Of a stretch of DNA of 64,000 nt, positions 1 to 11,687 are shown in pieces. The notes below the pieces were generated by a model, which saw only the letters and a list, made by a program, of their open reading frames with translations, did not search any database and was not told the origin of the DNA. Source of the DNA: Cocos nucifera (taxonomy: Eukaryota > Streptophyta > Magnoliopsida > Arecales > Arecaceae); contig QRFJ01000301.1 of the NCBI GenBank assembly GCA_006176705.1, positions 372,001 to 436,000 of the forward strand, written 5' to 3'. Within the stretch, counting starts at the first letter, position 1; each line of letters starts with the position of its first letter. Made by a program: the position numbers and the translations under genes.

Positions 1-701
1 GTTCTACATAATTGTCTAGATTAGAATTTATTTTGATTAGATCAATTTAAATCTAATTTTTTAGATTATTATGAGATAATTTAGATCTGAAAATATGCAT
101 GATTATGATACATGAGATGTATGCAAAATATGCCATGATTAGATCTAATTTATATATGAGATATATGAATATAGATCTATAACTTTTTGTAGATTTACAT
201 GTTCCTGATTAAGGCGTTCCTCTTGGCCGTCCGATCATAAGAATGAAGAAGGGTTTAAAGGCCCTCTCTTCCCATTCGATGGGGTGTTCTTATGATGTGT
301 AGGGGTGCTGCGTGTTCGTCCTTAATCAGAAACCCAAAACTTACTTTTTGCAAAACCCTAGATCCTGAAACCCTAGGATTTATTGTGCATATTTTGTTTA
401 TGAACCCTACTTAATTAAGAATTAAGTTTATGAAATATTAATTAGGTCTAAAATTGAGAATTTCAGATCTAAGACATATTCATAATACTGGGTTCGGGCT
501 TGGGTAGCTCAATTAGGTCTAAGCGGTTGATCAAATCGAATCAAGAGTTGGTTAGATGGGATCAACAATGCTTAAAATTGACCAGCCTAATAGGATTAAG
601 TCTGGGTCAAGATCGAGTCACGATCAAGCAAGACCTAATTAGGCTCAGAGGTTAGAGTCTGGATTGTAGGCTAACCCAATTGGTTCTGGCTCAACAATTT
701 G

Positions 702-819
702 GTGTCTAAGGTAAGTTTGGCACAGACGACCGATTGATTTTTAATTGGAAGCTACTCAACCTGAATGCGTTCTTGTACGAGTTAATGGCATATTCCTTCC
801 ACTGGTCTCACTTACCTGG
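702..819 (+). promoter_or_regulatory. Conserved complementary arms in copia leader
   Basis: The left arm 'ctaaggtaagt' (near 706-716) and the right arm 'acttacctgg' (near 810-819) are complementary over about 8-9 bases and enclose roughly 95 bases. The same pair occurs in the leaders of the other three copia copies (near 20541/20641, 41055/41103 and 48983/49084). The enclosed text (ttttaattggaagctact, then a 'gttaatggcatat' block) is also kept. The left arm matches a plant 5' splice-site consensus, which is the main alternative reading. Confidence 0.5.
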
Positions 820-1035
820 CCATATCTGTTGACACAGTTCTGATCTGAGGTGGTCAATAATCCGAGCTAACCCATGCCACTAGGTTAGTCATAATTGTTA
901 TGACTAAGCTAAGTCTAGTTTAATGAGACCTGAATCAATTCTCCCTAAGAAAAGATTAAGTCTGAGGTCTTCCACCATTGTAGATGTGCGGGCCCTTCCC
1001 GGGGTTGATTGTTCTCGGCTGGATACAGTGGCTCA

Positions 1036-1056
1036 GTTGCACCGGGAAGATGCAAC
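1036..1056 (+). promoter_or_regulatory. Small hairpin in family A leader
   Basis: The arms 'gttgca' and 'tgcaac' flank a 9-base loop. In Copia A2 (49311-49331) both stem arms are unchanged although the loop has mutated. It may be part of a packaging or dimerisation element; this is inference from conservation between two copies only. Confidence 0.4.
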
Positions 1057-1518
1057 CATGTCTATTAGGCATTGGATGCTATGGGCTGGAGGATGAGTTG
1101 GGCTCAATATTTTGGATACGGTGAGAGACTCAATTAGGAAACCCAGTCTATGCAAATGGTGGGTCTGACTTAACTAACTAAGGAGTGGATCAATATTCTG
1201 GATACGGTGAGATTCATGAATTAGAGACCAAGTTTGGATGCACCATGATTAGAGAATCATTGAACAAGAGTTGTTCACTCATTGGCTAACCCATCACCAA
1301 TAACTGTTAGGTGAGGTGATGAGTCAGTTGGTGAGACTGCACCACCCACTAGAAATCATTAATCGTGGAGATTTTTCGCATCTCTACAGAGGGAGTGTAG
1401 GGATCCGAGAAAATAGTGGGAGCTAATTTGTTTAAAAAATAAAAAATAAAATCCCTAAACAAATTGGTCAAGTCAAAATTACAATATCTAACTAGAATCT
1501 TTGACTCTCTACAGGAAA

Positions 1519-2395
1519 ATGTCTGCGTCCAATCCACTGGCACGTATCCTGGACACACATAGACTGACTGGACCCAATTATAAAGATTGGCTCAGGAACT
1601 ACAAAATTATTTTAGGTTTCAGAGAAGTTAACCCATGTTTTGGACCAGGACCCTCCCACCTTACCAGCTCGTCCATCCACTGAACAGAGAGCGTCTCTGG
1701 AAAAATGGATTGACGAAGATAATAAGGCCAGATATTACATGTTAGGGCTCGATGTCTGATGAGCTCCAGCGCCAACATGAAGATATCGGGACTGCTCGCC
1801 AAATGTTGGCTCACCTGCAGGAGATGTTTGGTGAACAGAGTCGTGCACAGCCAAATATCAAGTCACGAAATGACTTTTTAAGGCTAAGATGCGTGATGGG
1901 CAGTCAGTCCAAGATCACTGTCTGACAATGATCAAGGACATGGAAGAGCTTGAGAAGCTCGGTGTGAAGTTGACTTGGATCTGCAGAATGATATTATTCT
2001 GCAATCCTTGACTGATGCATATGGGCAATTCATCATGAATTACCACATGCATAAACTTCAAAATTTCCTTGGCCGAGTTAATGAATATGCTGGTTACCGC
2101 TGAGCTTTCTATGAAAGGTTCTAAAGGCTCAGTTCTTGCTATGGAATGGACTTCTTCCAAAAGAAAGTCTTATGGAAAGAAAAAGAAGTCTGTGAAAAAG
2201 CAAAAGGTGGAAGGATCAAAGAAGAAGAAGGCAGAACCGAAGAAAAAAGGTCCGATGTCAAAGGAAAGTGTTTCCATTGCAACAGCGACGGCCATTGGAA
2301 GCGGAACTGCCCTACTTACCTGGCCACCCTAAAGAACAAGAAGAAGGTCCTTCTGGAGGTATGCTCGTTATTGAGTCTAACCTTACGGTTTCTTC
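1519..2395 (+). pseudogene. gag: Broken copia gag (A1)
   Basis: Gag is the capsid/nucleocapsid protein that forms the virus-like particle. The ATG at 1519 follows a short in-frame extension and starts MSASNPLARILDTHRLTGPN, a typical copia gag N-terminus with the LTGPN-type block. The frame is lost near 1680 and again near 1750 and 1980. The basic lysine-rich tail (2150-2260) is followed, in another frame, by a CCHC zinc knuckle with the pattern CFHCNSDGHWKRNC (about 2268-2310), which binds genomic RNA. At least three frameshifts and several stops prevent a full product. The order gag, knuckle, protease and the match to the better preserved copy at 49780-50660 make the call secure. Confidence 0.9.
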
Positions 2396-2615
2396 TGCAT
2401 CCAGTTGGGTGCTTGACTCTGGTTCTAGTGCTCATCTGTGCACTTCTATGCAGGGTCTTGAGGATAGCAGGAGGCTGAGGGATGGAGACATGATCCTACG
2501 CATCGATAATGGAGCAAGAGTTGCTGCAGTAGCCGTGGGAACATACCCTCTGCGATTACCATCTGGTTTAGACTTAGTTTTAAAAGACTGTTATTATGTG
2601 CCTAGCAGCTAGCAG
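2396..2615 (+). pseudogene. PR: Copia aspartic protease (A1)
   Basis: This is the retrotransposon aspartic protease that cleaves the Gag-Pol polyprotein. The active-site block WVLDSGSSAHLC is intact at about 2404-2440 and is followed by the hydrophobic strand pattern up to DCYYVP near 2605. This open stretch lasts about 70 codons. The frame is then shifted at about 2600, where a duplicated 'cctagcagctagcagg' stretch separates it from the next domain. It lies between the zinc knuckle and the GAG-pre-integrase region, as in all copia elements. Confidence 0.88.
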
Positions 2616-3670
2616 GAATTTGATTTCTGTTTCATGCTTAGCACAAGAAGGTTATGTGATCACCTTCTTTAAGGACCATTGTAACATTCTTTATGAAAGA
2701 AATAAAATTGCAAATGGTTTCCTTATTAATGGTCTTTATCAGTTACATATTGATGTACCTATTTTAACTATCGAGCAAAACGTGAATGCCAAACGACCTA
2801 GGGATAGTCCAAACGACAGATATCTATGGCACCTGAGATTAGGTCATATAGCAGAAGATAGGATTAACAAATTGGAGAAAAATGGGCTATTGAGTCCATT
2901 GACTTCCGAGTCATATCCAACTTGTGAATCCTGTCTTCAAGGCAAAATGACTAAACTCCCTTTTGTTGGACATGGGGAGAGGGCCACAGATCTCCTTGCC
3001 CTAGTACATACTGATGTGTGCGGCCCATTTGATGTGCCGGCTAGAGGCAATTTTGTCTACTTCATTACCTTTACCGATGATCTGTCTAGGTATGGGTATG
3101 TGTATCTTATGAGACACAAGTCTGAAGCTTTTGAAAAGTTCAAAGAATTCAGACATGAAGTAGAAAAACTAAACTGGAAAACCCATTAAGGTTCTTCGAT
3201 CAGATCGAGGAGGTGAATACCTTAGCCGGGAATTCCTAGACTATCTTAAGGAAAATGGCATAGTCTCTCAATGGACTCCACCAGGAACACCTCAACTCAA
3301 CGGAGTTTCAGAACGGAGAAATCGGACTCTATTGGATATGGTTCGATCCATGATGAGCTTCACAGACCTCCCTGATTTCCTTTGGGGACACTCATTGTTA
3401 ACTTCAATCTATTTACTGAATAGGGTTCCCTCTAAAACCGTTCCTACCACACCGTATGAGATATGGCACGGTAAGAAACCAAGTCTGAGTCATCTCAGAA
3501 TTTGGGGTTGTCCAGCTCATGTCAAAAGACAACAAGCGGACAAGTTAGAGTTTAGGTCCTTTAGAGCTCGATTCATAGGATATCCTAAAGAGTCATTAGG
3601 ATACTATTTCTACATTCCAGAAGACCACAATGTGATTGTGAGTCGACATGCCATCTTTCTTGAAAAATAG
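2616..3670 (+). pseudogene. INT: Copia GAG-pre-integrase and integrase (A1)
   Basis: Integrase joins the cDNA to host DNA. The N-terminal zinc domain is visible as HLRLGH followed by CESCLQGK (about 2830-2945). The catalytic DDE residues are recognisable: D in HTDVCGP (near 3010), D in TFTDDLSRYGY (near 3070) and E in NGVSERRNR (near 3305). A frameshift at about 3180 splits the core into two open stretches. The second runs through the C-terminal GKKPSLSHLRIWGCPAH block to a TAG at 3668-3670 that interrupts the polyprotein. Compared with A2 this copy has the better-preserved integrase. Confidence 0.92.
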
Positions 3671-5479
3671 TTTATTCAAGATAGCGGCATTGGAAAGCAG
3701 ATTAAGCTTGATGAGAAAGTCTCACAAGCAGAACGAGCTAAGGACCAAGTGGAACCAAATCAGGTTGAGCCAATAAGAACACTACCTCCTCCACCTCGTA
3801 GATCGGAAAGAGTTTTTCCCGTCCCCCTGAAAGATACTTAGGTATTATTTCAGAGGACGTAGAGGAAAATGTTCCTCATAGGTAATGGTGCTCATGGAGA
3901 TGATCCCAAAACCTACAATGAGGCGATATCAGATATCGACTCCGAGAAATGGCTTGAGGCAATGAGTCAGAAATTGACTCGATGCACTCAAACCAAGTCT
4001 TGGACCTTGGTAGATCCACCAGAAGGTATAGTACCTATTGGATGTGTAAATGGATCTTCAAGAGAAAGATTGGTGCAGATGGGAATGTGGAGACATTCAA
4101 GGCTAGACTAGTGGCAAAAGGTTATAGTCAATGCGAAGGCATTGACTATCAGGATACCTTTTCTCCGTAGCTATGCTAAAATCCATCCGCACATTGCTTG
4201 CTGTTGCAGCCTATTTCGATTATGAAATATGGCAAATGGACGTGAAAACGGCATTCCTAAATGGATATCTTGAGGAAGATATCTATATGGAACAGCCGCT
4301 AGGTTTCACATCCAGTGATACTGATCACAAGGTTTGCAAGCTGCAAAGGTCCATATATGGACTTAAGCAAGCATCTCGGAGCTGGAACACTCGTTTCAAT
4401 GATGTGATCAAAATTATTTGGTTTCATCAAAAATGAAGAGGAACCATGTGTTCTTCAAAAGGGTCAGTGGGAGCGCTGTTGTCTTCCTCGTATTGTACGT
4501 GGATGACATCCTCCTTATTGGGAATGATATTCCCATGTTGACATCAGTCAAGAATGTGGTTGTCTAAGGAATTCTCCATGAAAGACCTAGGTGAAGCATC
4601 CTTTATTCTAGGAATTAAGGTCTATAGGGATAGACCGAATAGGATGCTAGGACTTTCACAGAAGATGTACATAGAGGAAGTACTAAAGAGGTTTAGTATG
4701 GAAAACTCTAAGAGGGGATTAATACCCTTCAGACATGGTATTCATCTTTCCAAGAAGATGTGCCCCAGCACACCTGAGGAAATAGAACGCATGAGCAAGA
4801 TCCCTTATGCTTCTGCAATAGGGAGCCTCATGTATGCCATGCTATGTACACGACCTGATATAGCCCATGCTGTGAGTGTCACAAGCAGATATCAGTCAAA
4901 TCCAGGTGAAGAACACTGGACTTCTGTGAAATGTATCCTTAAGTACTTGAGAAGAACTAAGGATATGATGTTGGTCTTTGGTAACGGAGAACTCCAAGTC
5001 CAAGGGATACACAGACTCGGATTTCATGTCTGATATAGATGATCGAAAGTCGACATCTGAAAGTCTGTTTGTGTGCAATGGTGGAGCTGTCAGCTGGAAG
5101 AGTTCCAAGCAAACTGTGATAGCAGATTCCACCATGGAAGCAGAATATATCGCTGCATCAGAGGCTGCAAAGGAAGCATTCTGGTACAAGAAGTTTGCTG
5201 CAAAAATTGGAGTAATGCCATCAGATGCCATTCCTCTATACTGCGACAACAATGGCGCCATAGCCCTTGCTAAGGAGCCGAGGTCTCACCAGAAATCCAA
5301 GCACATTGAGCGGCGATACCACCTCATCCGCGATTACCTTGAGAAAGGGTTATGTCAAGGTCAAGAGAGTCAACTCCACAGATAATGTGGCAGACCCACT
5401 TACAAAGCCGTTGGGCCAGCAGAAGATCGAAGCCCACCTTGAGAAGATGGGACTTAGACTTGTAGCCAATTGGCTTTAG
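3671..5479 (+). pseudogene. RT-RNaseH: Copia reverse transcriptase-RNase H (A1)
   Basis: RT and RNase H convert element RNA to cDNA. Recognisable blocks in order: SWTLVDPPEGIVPIGC (about 3998-4045), the VKTAFLNGYLEEDIYMEQP block (about 4245-4290), QRSIYGLKQASRSWN (about 4345-4385), the catalytic YVDD at 4496-4507, and IPYASAIGSLMYAMLCTRPD (about 4800-4860). RNase H follows from 4978, with CDNNGAIALAKEP and the final basic block, ending at a TAG at 5477-5479 just before the polypurine tract. Frameshifts fall near 4050, 4165, 4410 and 4990. All catalytic motifs survive even though the frame does not. Confidence 0.92.
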
Positions 5480-5482
5480 GAC

Positions 5483-5493
5483 AAGTGGGAGAT
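5483..5493 (+). promoter_or_regulatory. Polypurine tract of A1
   Basis: The sequence aagtgggagat lies immediately before the 3' LTR and is the expected plus-strand primer. The A2 copy has aagtgggagtt at 53735-53745. Confidence 0.8.
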
Positions 5494-7788
5494 TGTTAGA
5501 TATATGTGCCCTAGAAGCCAGAATTGGCTGACACTTGTAATACACTTCTAGGGGCAAAATTGTAATTTTGACTATAAATCAATAAAATGGGTTATTTTCT
5601 ATCACATATGTGTATTTAGTGTCTGTGATACATCCTTTGAGTTAATGGTAATGATAATTCATATTTTCAAGAGTTGAAAATTTAAGACATGAATAATCAT
5701 TATTAACTCATAAAATGCTCCCGACCATAGGATCATCACGAGGATGGTGATTGATCCGGAAGGTTGGTGTACAATCGCTTCTCTTTAGTAGATGAGTCTT
5801 GAGTCTACGGTGTGGAGACACCAGAGCGAGAGTACAGGTACTCGTTAGAGAATGAGGGCACTGAGCGTGACCACCTCGAGTAGTCATTAGGGAGTCTACC
5901 TTCTCGTCAATGACTGACTCGATGCTGCAGTAGTGTGTCTGGTTCTTTGACCTGAGGTGCATCGGCAGTTCACCTTGAGGGTGTTATAGTTTGACTACAC
6001 CATTACTCGGTCTCCTAGCCATATGGAACCCTGAGGTGTATGTTGGCTATAGCATGTTCATTGTAGGAACTGGATTGCATCAAGATGGAATCTATCTACC
6101 TCGGTGGTAGAGGAGTAGCCCTATGATGATCATGAGAATCAAGTCTAGAAATCCATGGCCATGGTAGAGTGAAATAATAGAAAGAGTTTCTATTTAGATT
6201 TTCACATTGGACTCGAATCGAATGATTACATCATATGACAGAGACTAGGGTTTGATGAGTTTACCTTAACCCTAATCTGATCGGGGCTCAAGATAGAAGA
6301 ACTGAATCACACAGATAGCTGCACCAAGAGGTTCACATTCAGCTCTGATGGGTTGCCACCATATACTGCTAGGTGTCATCGATGGATTTTGGGAGCAATT
6401 AGAATGATTTAGATGATCGATCATTCTAGCTGTTTGAATCAGAAGAGTTCTGATCCATCGAAAGAAGTTTCGATGATGTCGATGATAGAGATCATGACAT
6501 ATCCCATTACCATACAGAACTGAACCTAACTGGGTCACACAAATAAGGGTTTGAATTTGGTGATCATCAATTGAACTGATCTAGTTCAATTGATCTGAAT
6601 GAGATTCAATTAGGTTCAAGAAAATCGTGCTAGCACTTGATTGAACCTAACGTTCTTCTTTTGCTATCATAAATAAGTTGTCCTATCTGAGCCAAAGGAG
6701 TTTGTGCTCAAATAGAGGCCTTCATATGGTCTGACAGGAGGTTGTCCAAGTCAGAAAAGGTTGTCTTATTTGTAAGACACTACCTGCCATTTTTGGTCAC
6801 CTGCCATTTCTTGTTCTTTGACTTTGGTCAAAAGTCTACCTTTGACTGGTCAAACGTTGACAATTGATCCTTTGACTTTTGACCACATGTCATGCACCTA
6901 TTGGAGAGCTAGTGGGGGCCTGTCCCCCTGCCAGAACCTGGCAAGGAGGAGGGCACACGCCAAGGGTGGCGTGAGCCCAAGTTTGGAGGCGTCCTAGGAG
7001 TCCTTGTTGGACAAGGACTCCACCTCCTTTTGGATTCCAATTAGAGTTCTCCCTAAGAATCCAACTTTGACTGGTCTTAGGCGCCCTCTAAGGAGGAATC
7101 CAGGGGACTCTATTCCCAACCAATCAGATTTAGATCTGATTTCACAAAGGGTTGTGATTGGTTGGAGGAAGAGGAGCTTGGATCACAAGTCAGGTCTATA
7201 AATAAGACCCTGCGCCCAACTCAAACAAAAAATTATTGAATTGAGATCAAAGTTCCCCACGCCCCAAGGCTGCCTCTCCCCTCTTCCTCCATGCCAAACC
7301 ATCTTCTCCCCTTGCTCTCCACGTCCAAAAGGAGTTTTGGACCTTGGTTGGTGCGATTCAGATCAAAGAAAGGCGATCAAAAGCAAGAAGGCTGCACTGC
7401 TGCAAAAGGACGACTGCAGATCTTCAAAAGGAGTTTTGAAGATCCTCCAGATCAGATCCAGATCTAATATTTGGAGGTGTGATAGAAAAGAAGAGGATCT
7501 CCAAATTCAACCCAAGTGGATACCGGTAGAGGCTAGGCGCTTGCGTGGCTAGATCCAGAACCTTCCGCTGCAAACAGGATCATCAACAGGGTAATAGGAT
7601 TATCCAAATTCAGATAAATTAAATTTGATTTAATTTATCTTTATTTTATTTTATTTATTAAAATAATAAGAATCAGATCTAAAATACATCAAGATCTGAT
7701 TGGGATCAAGAAAAAAATTTTTGAAATATATCTCTCGATCTGATCAGATCTGAACGAACCTGGTCCGAGAAATCTGGATTTCCCTTCA
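5494..7788 (+). repeat. 3' LTR of Copia A1 (2295 bp)
   Basis: It begins tgttagatatatgtgccc directly after the polypurine tract and ends ...tttcccttca, giving TG...CA ends. It aligns along its length with the LTRs of A2 (45645-47900 and 53746-56013). A TATA-like box sits at 7197-7204. The 5 bases after it (7789-7793, tcttg) would be the 3' TSD copy. The 6650-7250 part differs most from A2: it carries a GC-richer stretch absent there. Confidence 0.9.
7197..7204 (+). promoter_or_regulatory. TATA box of A1 LTR
   Basis: TATAAATA about 590 bases before the LTR end, in the position of the A2 boxes (tatataa at 47338-47344; degenerate gtataag near 55439). Transcription of the element would start some 30 bases downstream. 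Confidence 0.55.
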
Positions 7789-7839
7789 TCTTGGTCTACT
7801 ATTCTAAAGGAAGGATTACGTTGATGAAATATGATTGAT

Positions 7840-8060
7840 TTGAAATTTTGTCTTAGTCAGAAATAAAGATTGATGAGTGCAGTTTTACTCTCATCAACAT
7901 GAAATGCCATCTTCATACTGAAGAACTATATATACTTACCTCTCAAGTTAGTCAAGTCTTTTACGTTAGTGATCTCTTGGAGCCTCAATGGGGTGTTATT
8001 GTAAGAATGGTGCCTAGGCATATCTTTGATGATACTGAGGTTGATGATAATATTGTGTTG
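7840..8060 (+). pseudogene. CACTA TNP2-like transposase, C-terminal fragment
   Basis: The frame with the codon at 7899 reads KIDECSFTLINMK and then a block rich in ILTSQVSQVFYVSD and WGVIVRMVPRHIFD. This is the pattern of the C-terminal end of plant En/Spm TNP2 transposases (D-x-x-x-F-T-x-x-N, then 'LASQ-x-x-QVFYV-x-D'). An in-frame stop lies near 7852. The reading frame is interrupted after 8060 by element W and may resume at 29938 for a few codons before a stop. Recognition is by motif memory, not by search. Confidence 0.7.
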
Positions 8061-8553
8061 TGTAGGATCCTTGACATTATTGAGGCTGAAGAAAGAGTGG
8101 GGCATGCCTCCTTCCTCCAAGCTTGGAGGTGCGCCCCCTAGGGCACCTTGGCATGTGAAGAAATCAAAGAGAGAAAGAGATGTGGGAGAAAATGGTTCTC
8201 TCTTTCTTACAACTAGGATTTATAATATACATGTATATATATACTTGTATATGGATCGAAATCCTAATCCATAAAAAACTTCCTAGGCTAACCTAATTCA
8301 AATGCACTCACCCAAACCCATGTACACCCATGATCTAATCATACACTCAATTTCATGAATCCAAATCTAGTCCAAACTCTGAGTAGCCCCCATGAGATCC
8401 AAACTAAGGCCTCATGATCGTAGAGGACTGAACCTCCACCCTAGGATCAAATCGGTTCTAGCCCTAGGACGACACCTATCCTAGTCTTTCGGAGCCAATA
8501 TCCTAACTCCTCCAGTGTTCTTCCAAGGCTTGGGAGCATCACTAATCCAAACA
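8061..8553 (-). repeat. 3' LTR of element W (left copy)
   Basis: On + it starts tgtaggatccttgac and ends ...ctaatccaaaca, so both ends are TG/CA. It matches 16546-16922 and 29812-29932, including 'ctccaagcttggaggtgcgc'. On the minus strand it is preceded by a purine-rich tract (complement of atctccacctt at 8554-8564), as expected of a polypurine tract. It contains a self-complementary block cctccaagcttggagg near 8116. Confidence 0.88.
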
Positions 8554-9543
8554 ATCTCCACCTTGATGCCCCAAGCCTTGGCAAATCCTATGTGAATTGT
8601 CTGCACTATCCTGCTACCTCCAAAGTTGACATCGTCCCATCAAAACCACCTCACCTTCTTAGCTGCAACACCGACCTATGCTCCACAACCCCTGAGACTT
8701 ATGCTCTACCGCACTCCTTGGCTTTGAATTGATGTCCTCCTACTCTAATCCTATGGCTGCAACACCAACCTATGCTCCGCAGCACACGCACCTAGATAGC
8801 TCACTGTGCAAACTCTAATGCCTCTGCCAATCTTTTTCAGCTGCTGTGCATCTTTGGAGATCTTTTGGGATGACTGTCTCCATAGCTAAAGTCTTGGCTT
8901 GCTCCTTCGCACTACCCTGAAATTATAGGATTCCTTCTGCTTGGCAGCTGCATAACTCTTTTTGAACTTTTCTAAAGAATCTATAGTATTTTTGCACCAG
9001 CATATGCTGTACTATCTAACATGATCTCCTCAAAACTATGCTTGTCTACCTGCACATGTTGCTCCACCTAGAACTATGCATCATCGACGCTGGTGCTAGG
9101 ATATCAATCCTCCTACATCCTTCTGCTCTGAACTCATGCCAAATTTTTTCTCCACCTATGAAGCCACCACTTTGGAGCTCCACCTATACCCAAAGTCTAT
9201 CTGATGCTATAGAAGATTTTGACTCTATCATCGAGTCATCCAAGGCCAACCATCCAATGCTACACTACTGGGCCTGCTGCTGCACCTCGTATACCATCGC
9301 TGCTCCTTCAGACTCCAAAATCTTGAATACCTTCACAACTCGCAGGCACCTACAAAATCTAAGAGCTCATCCAAATCTTTTGAATCCTAGAGAATTTCAT
9401 CCTTGCACTTTTTCTCTTCTACCCCTGCACAAACTGTCGCTTCAGTTTCTTGCGAAGAAACTATAGCTCAAACCCTATCCTGGGCTCAGACTCACCTATC
9501 TCATCCCAAGGCTCCTAAGACTTCCTAGCTCTTCCTGAGATCT
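8554..9543 (-). other. Internal region of W, 3' part, non-coding
   Basis: About 1 kb without recognisable coding sequence on either strand. On + it contains two copies of a block 'gcaacaccRacctatgctcc' (near 8663 and 8760). A plus-strand open frame at 9038-9466 shows no family resemblance and runs antisense to the element, so I do not call it a gene. It breaks off at 9543, where the chromovirus is inserted, and continues at 14770. Confidence 0.6.
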
Positions 9544-10935
9544 TGATGCGGGATAGCCTAAAAAAAGAGAAAAGACCAAGCTTCCTTTCGTTCGTCAATA
9601 ATAAATTACATCCGACCATGGCACATTATTTCCAAGATAGATAGTATAGTTGCCTATACTCTACTCAGGAGGCATGATTGATTGACATGGGACCAAAGCA
9701 TGATCAATCTAAATGATGCTGATGAATGCCATTTTAGAGATCAGTAAATAACTAGCAATAATAAAGTAAATAGATAGATAGCAGAAATTAAATATGCTTA
9801 TAAATAATTATAAAAGGAAAAACATAAATGGAATGAAGGATAGCAAGAAATTAAGCCCATAAGAAAATTTAGAAAAAAGATAAGAAGAATTTGGATCATG
9901 GTAGTTAAGAAACTATCCTGATTAGGACTCTTAATCTTTTAACCAAGCAGATCTATCGATAAAGAACTGGGTCTTTACCAACATCAGATCTGAAAAAAAA
10001 AAAAAGTAAAAATCAAAGATCAGTTGAGAATGAATGAATGTCCTTGTCAACATTTGATCTATAGAATAATAGATCACTCTCTCTCTCTCTGCATGATAGA
10101 TGAAAATCTTGGAGGAGACAGATCTTTTTTTGATGGAATACGCTTATGTAGGTAGATGGTGAAGATGAATCGGGATCGTAGGAACACTGAATCTCAAGAA
10201 AATGAAGGTTAAAGAGATAGGAAAAGGTAGGCCTCACATCCTTCCCTCGTGGGATGATTTTGGGTCTCACACACTCTCCCTCTCAGAGCGACAAACACAA
10301 GTGTTTGTGAAAATTATAAAGTAGTTCATTCATTCATTCATTGTCTCATTCATGAAAGATGGATGGATTTATATAGAACCCTAAGGGTCCTATTTCTTTA
10401 GAAATCCTATTTTCTTTATAAGAAAAAAATCAATCCTTCTAATAAAAAAGTAAAACATTATGTATGATTTTCAAATACAATAATATATCATATCTATCTT
10501 TTATGAAACCATAGGAAAGAAATCAGTCTTTTAATAAAATAAATAAGAAATTAAGAACTCTTAATAGATCCTAGAAAAGAAAAAGAACTCTATGTGGATG
10601 CTAGATGCCTAGCACAACTTGGCATGAGAATCTTTGGGCATGGCACATGCTGGCGTGTGTATTTTCTCCTTGGGTGTGTGGAGGGTGGTGGCTCCAAAGA
10701 TGACGTGGACCAAGCTTGCTTCTTTATGATGGTCTCTTTCAAATAAGGTTCAATCCAAAATAAATCCAAGTATGGTCCTATAGATCCAAAACTAAATGCA
10801 TCAAAAGAACTAATTGATTAAATTAAAAGGACTAGAATAAAATAAGTGAAGTAAAGTTATTTTGATATGGCTTCTTCAATCCAAATTGAATCTAAATTAT
10901 GTTGCCGACTTTTGATGGCTCTGGTGTTCGCACTA
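9544..10935 (-). repeat. 3' LTR of chromovirus (left)
   Basis: On + it runs from tgatgcgggatagcc to ...ggtgttcgcacta. On the minus strand its first bases are tagtgcgaacacc, against tggtgtggacacc in the right copy, so its terminal TG has decayed to TA. It contains a (catt)n run at about 10326-10342 and a (ct)n run near 10077-10091. A TATA-like box (minus strand) lies at about 10367-10376. Confidence 0.9.
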
Positions 10936-11510
10936 ATTCTCTCAGGGTGGGGAGAACTCGATCCTATCAAGTGGGGGTCGATTCTACTCTGGTGATGCTC
11001 AAGCAAATCGAGATCAATACGTTGTAGCTCTTCTCGAGTGATCCAGGTATCTTCAGACTCCGATCGACCTCACCATCTAATTAAGTACCACTGATAGCCT
11101 CGACTCCAGATGGAGATGATCTGCTCATCCAAAATTCTCTCAATCTGATCATGCTTTGACATTTTGGCTGGTGGACATTCAGGAATAAGCTATCTCTCAA
11201 AGGTTGGTTCAAGATCAAATGGCTCACTAGGTATCCAAGTTGGCTCTTTATAGGCGACGAGATCTGCAACATTAAAAGTAGAGCTAATCCTAAAATTAGA
11301 AGGTAAGTCCACAACATACGCATTTGATTCGATCTTCTTTAAAATCTTAAATGGACCTGCTCCTCGAGTATGTAACTTCTTGATGATTTTTAGTGAAAAT
11401 CATTCAGGCCTCATTAGAACCATCATATAGTCTTTTTTTGCAAACTCTTGAGCACGTCGATGAGAATCTGCATTCTGTTTATAAACTTTATTACTAATAC
11501 TAATTTTTTT
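10936..11510 (-). pseudogene. Chromovirus integrase C-terminus with chromodomain
   Basis: Reading right to left: a KKLHTRGAGPFKILKKI block near 11395-11345 (the integrase C-terminal GPF/Y-like module), then NAYVVDLPSNF and NVADLVAYKEP. A chromodomain follows at about 11160-11045: ERILDEQIISIWSRGYQWYL, then IRW, a stop, and a SEDTWI block. In this family the chromodomain directs integration to heterochromatin; aromatic residues W/Y of the fold are visible. The ORF is interrupted by at least one TGA and no complete product is possible. The catalytic integrase core that should precede it is missing. Confidence 0.85.
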
Positions 11511-11687
11511 ACTGATCTTTTTATGTAAACTCTTGACATGCTATGCAAATGACTCTGCAGATTCGAAAATTCTAACATGCATGTACAGTGGGATAAGGTC
11601 TATTGATTTTCTAGGTTGATATTCATGAACTACTTTCTTAGGATGATCTATCTTAAGGTCCTCACAAACTTCTCTCGCAGTAATCAT

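Larger units (their letters stand above)
1..1518 (+). other. Untranslated leader of Copia A1
   Basis: This non-coding 5' leader lies between the lost primer-binding site and gag. It aligns by eye with the leader of the sister copy at 47915-49760. It holds two structures described separately (702-819 and 1036-1056). A short direct repeat is built on 'ggatacggtgagag', near 1114 and again near 1198. A leader of nearly 2 kb is long for a copia element; packaging and dimerisation signals usually sit here, which is known biology rather than something shown in this sequence. Confidence 0.7.
1..7788 (+). mobile_element. Ty1/copia retrotransposon A1, 5' LTR outside window
   Basis: This is the 3' three quarters of a copia element: leader, gag, protease, integrase, RT, RNase H, polypurine tract and 3' LTR, in copia order. 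The window opens inside the leader. By comparison with the complete sister copy at 45645-56013, whose primer-binding site lies about 1.9 kb before gag, the missing 5' LTR should end a few hundred bases to the left. The protein sequences resemble the Angela/BARE (Tork) group, recognised from memory rather than by search. Many frameshifts and stops make it non-autonomous. Its 3' flank (7789 on) reads as CACTA transposase sequence, so it probably inserted into that element; the 5' TSD copy cannot be seen. Confidence 0.9.

Noticed and set aside
9038..9466. 142-codon plus-strand open frame
   Set aside because: Antisense to element W, no family resemblance, and the surrounding sequence continues in the same composition without coding signs.
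10322..10345. (catt)n and nearby (ct)n microsatellites
   Set aside because: Real but ordinary, present in both LTRs of the chromovirus with small length changes; noted under the LTR only.
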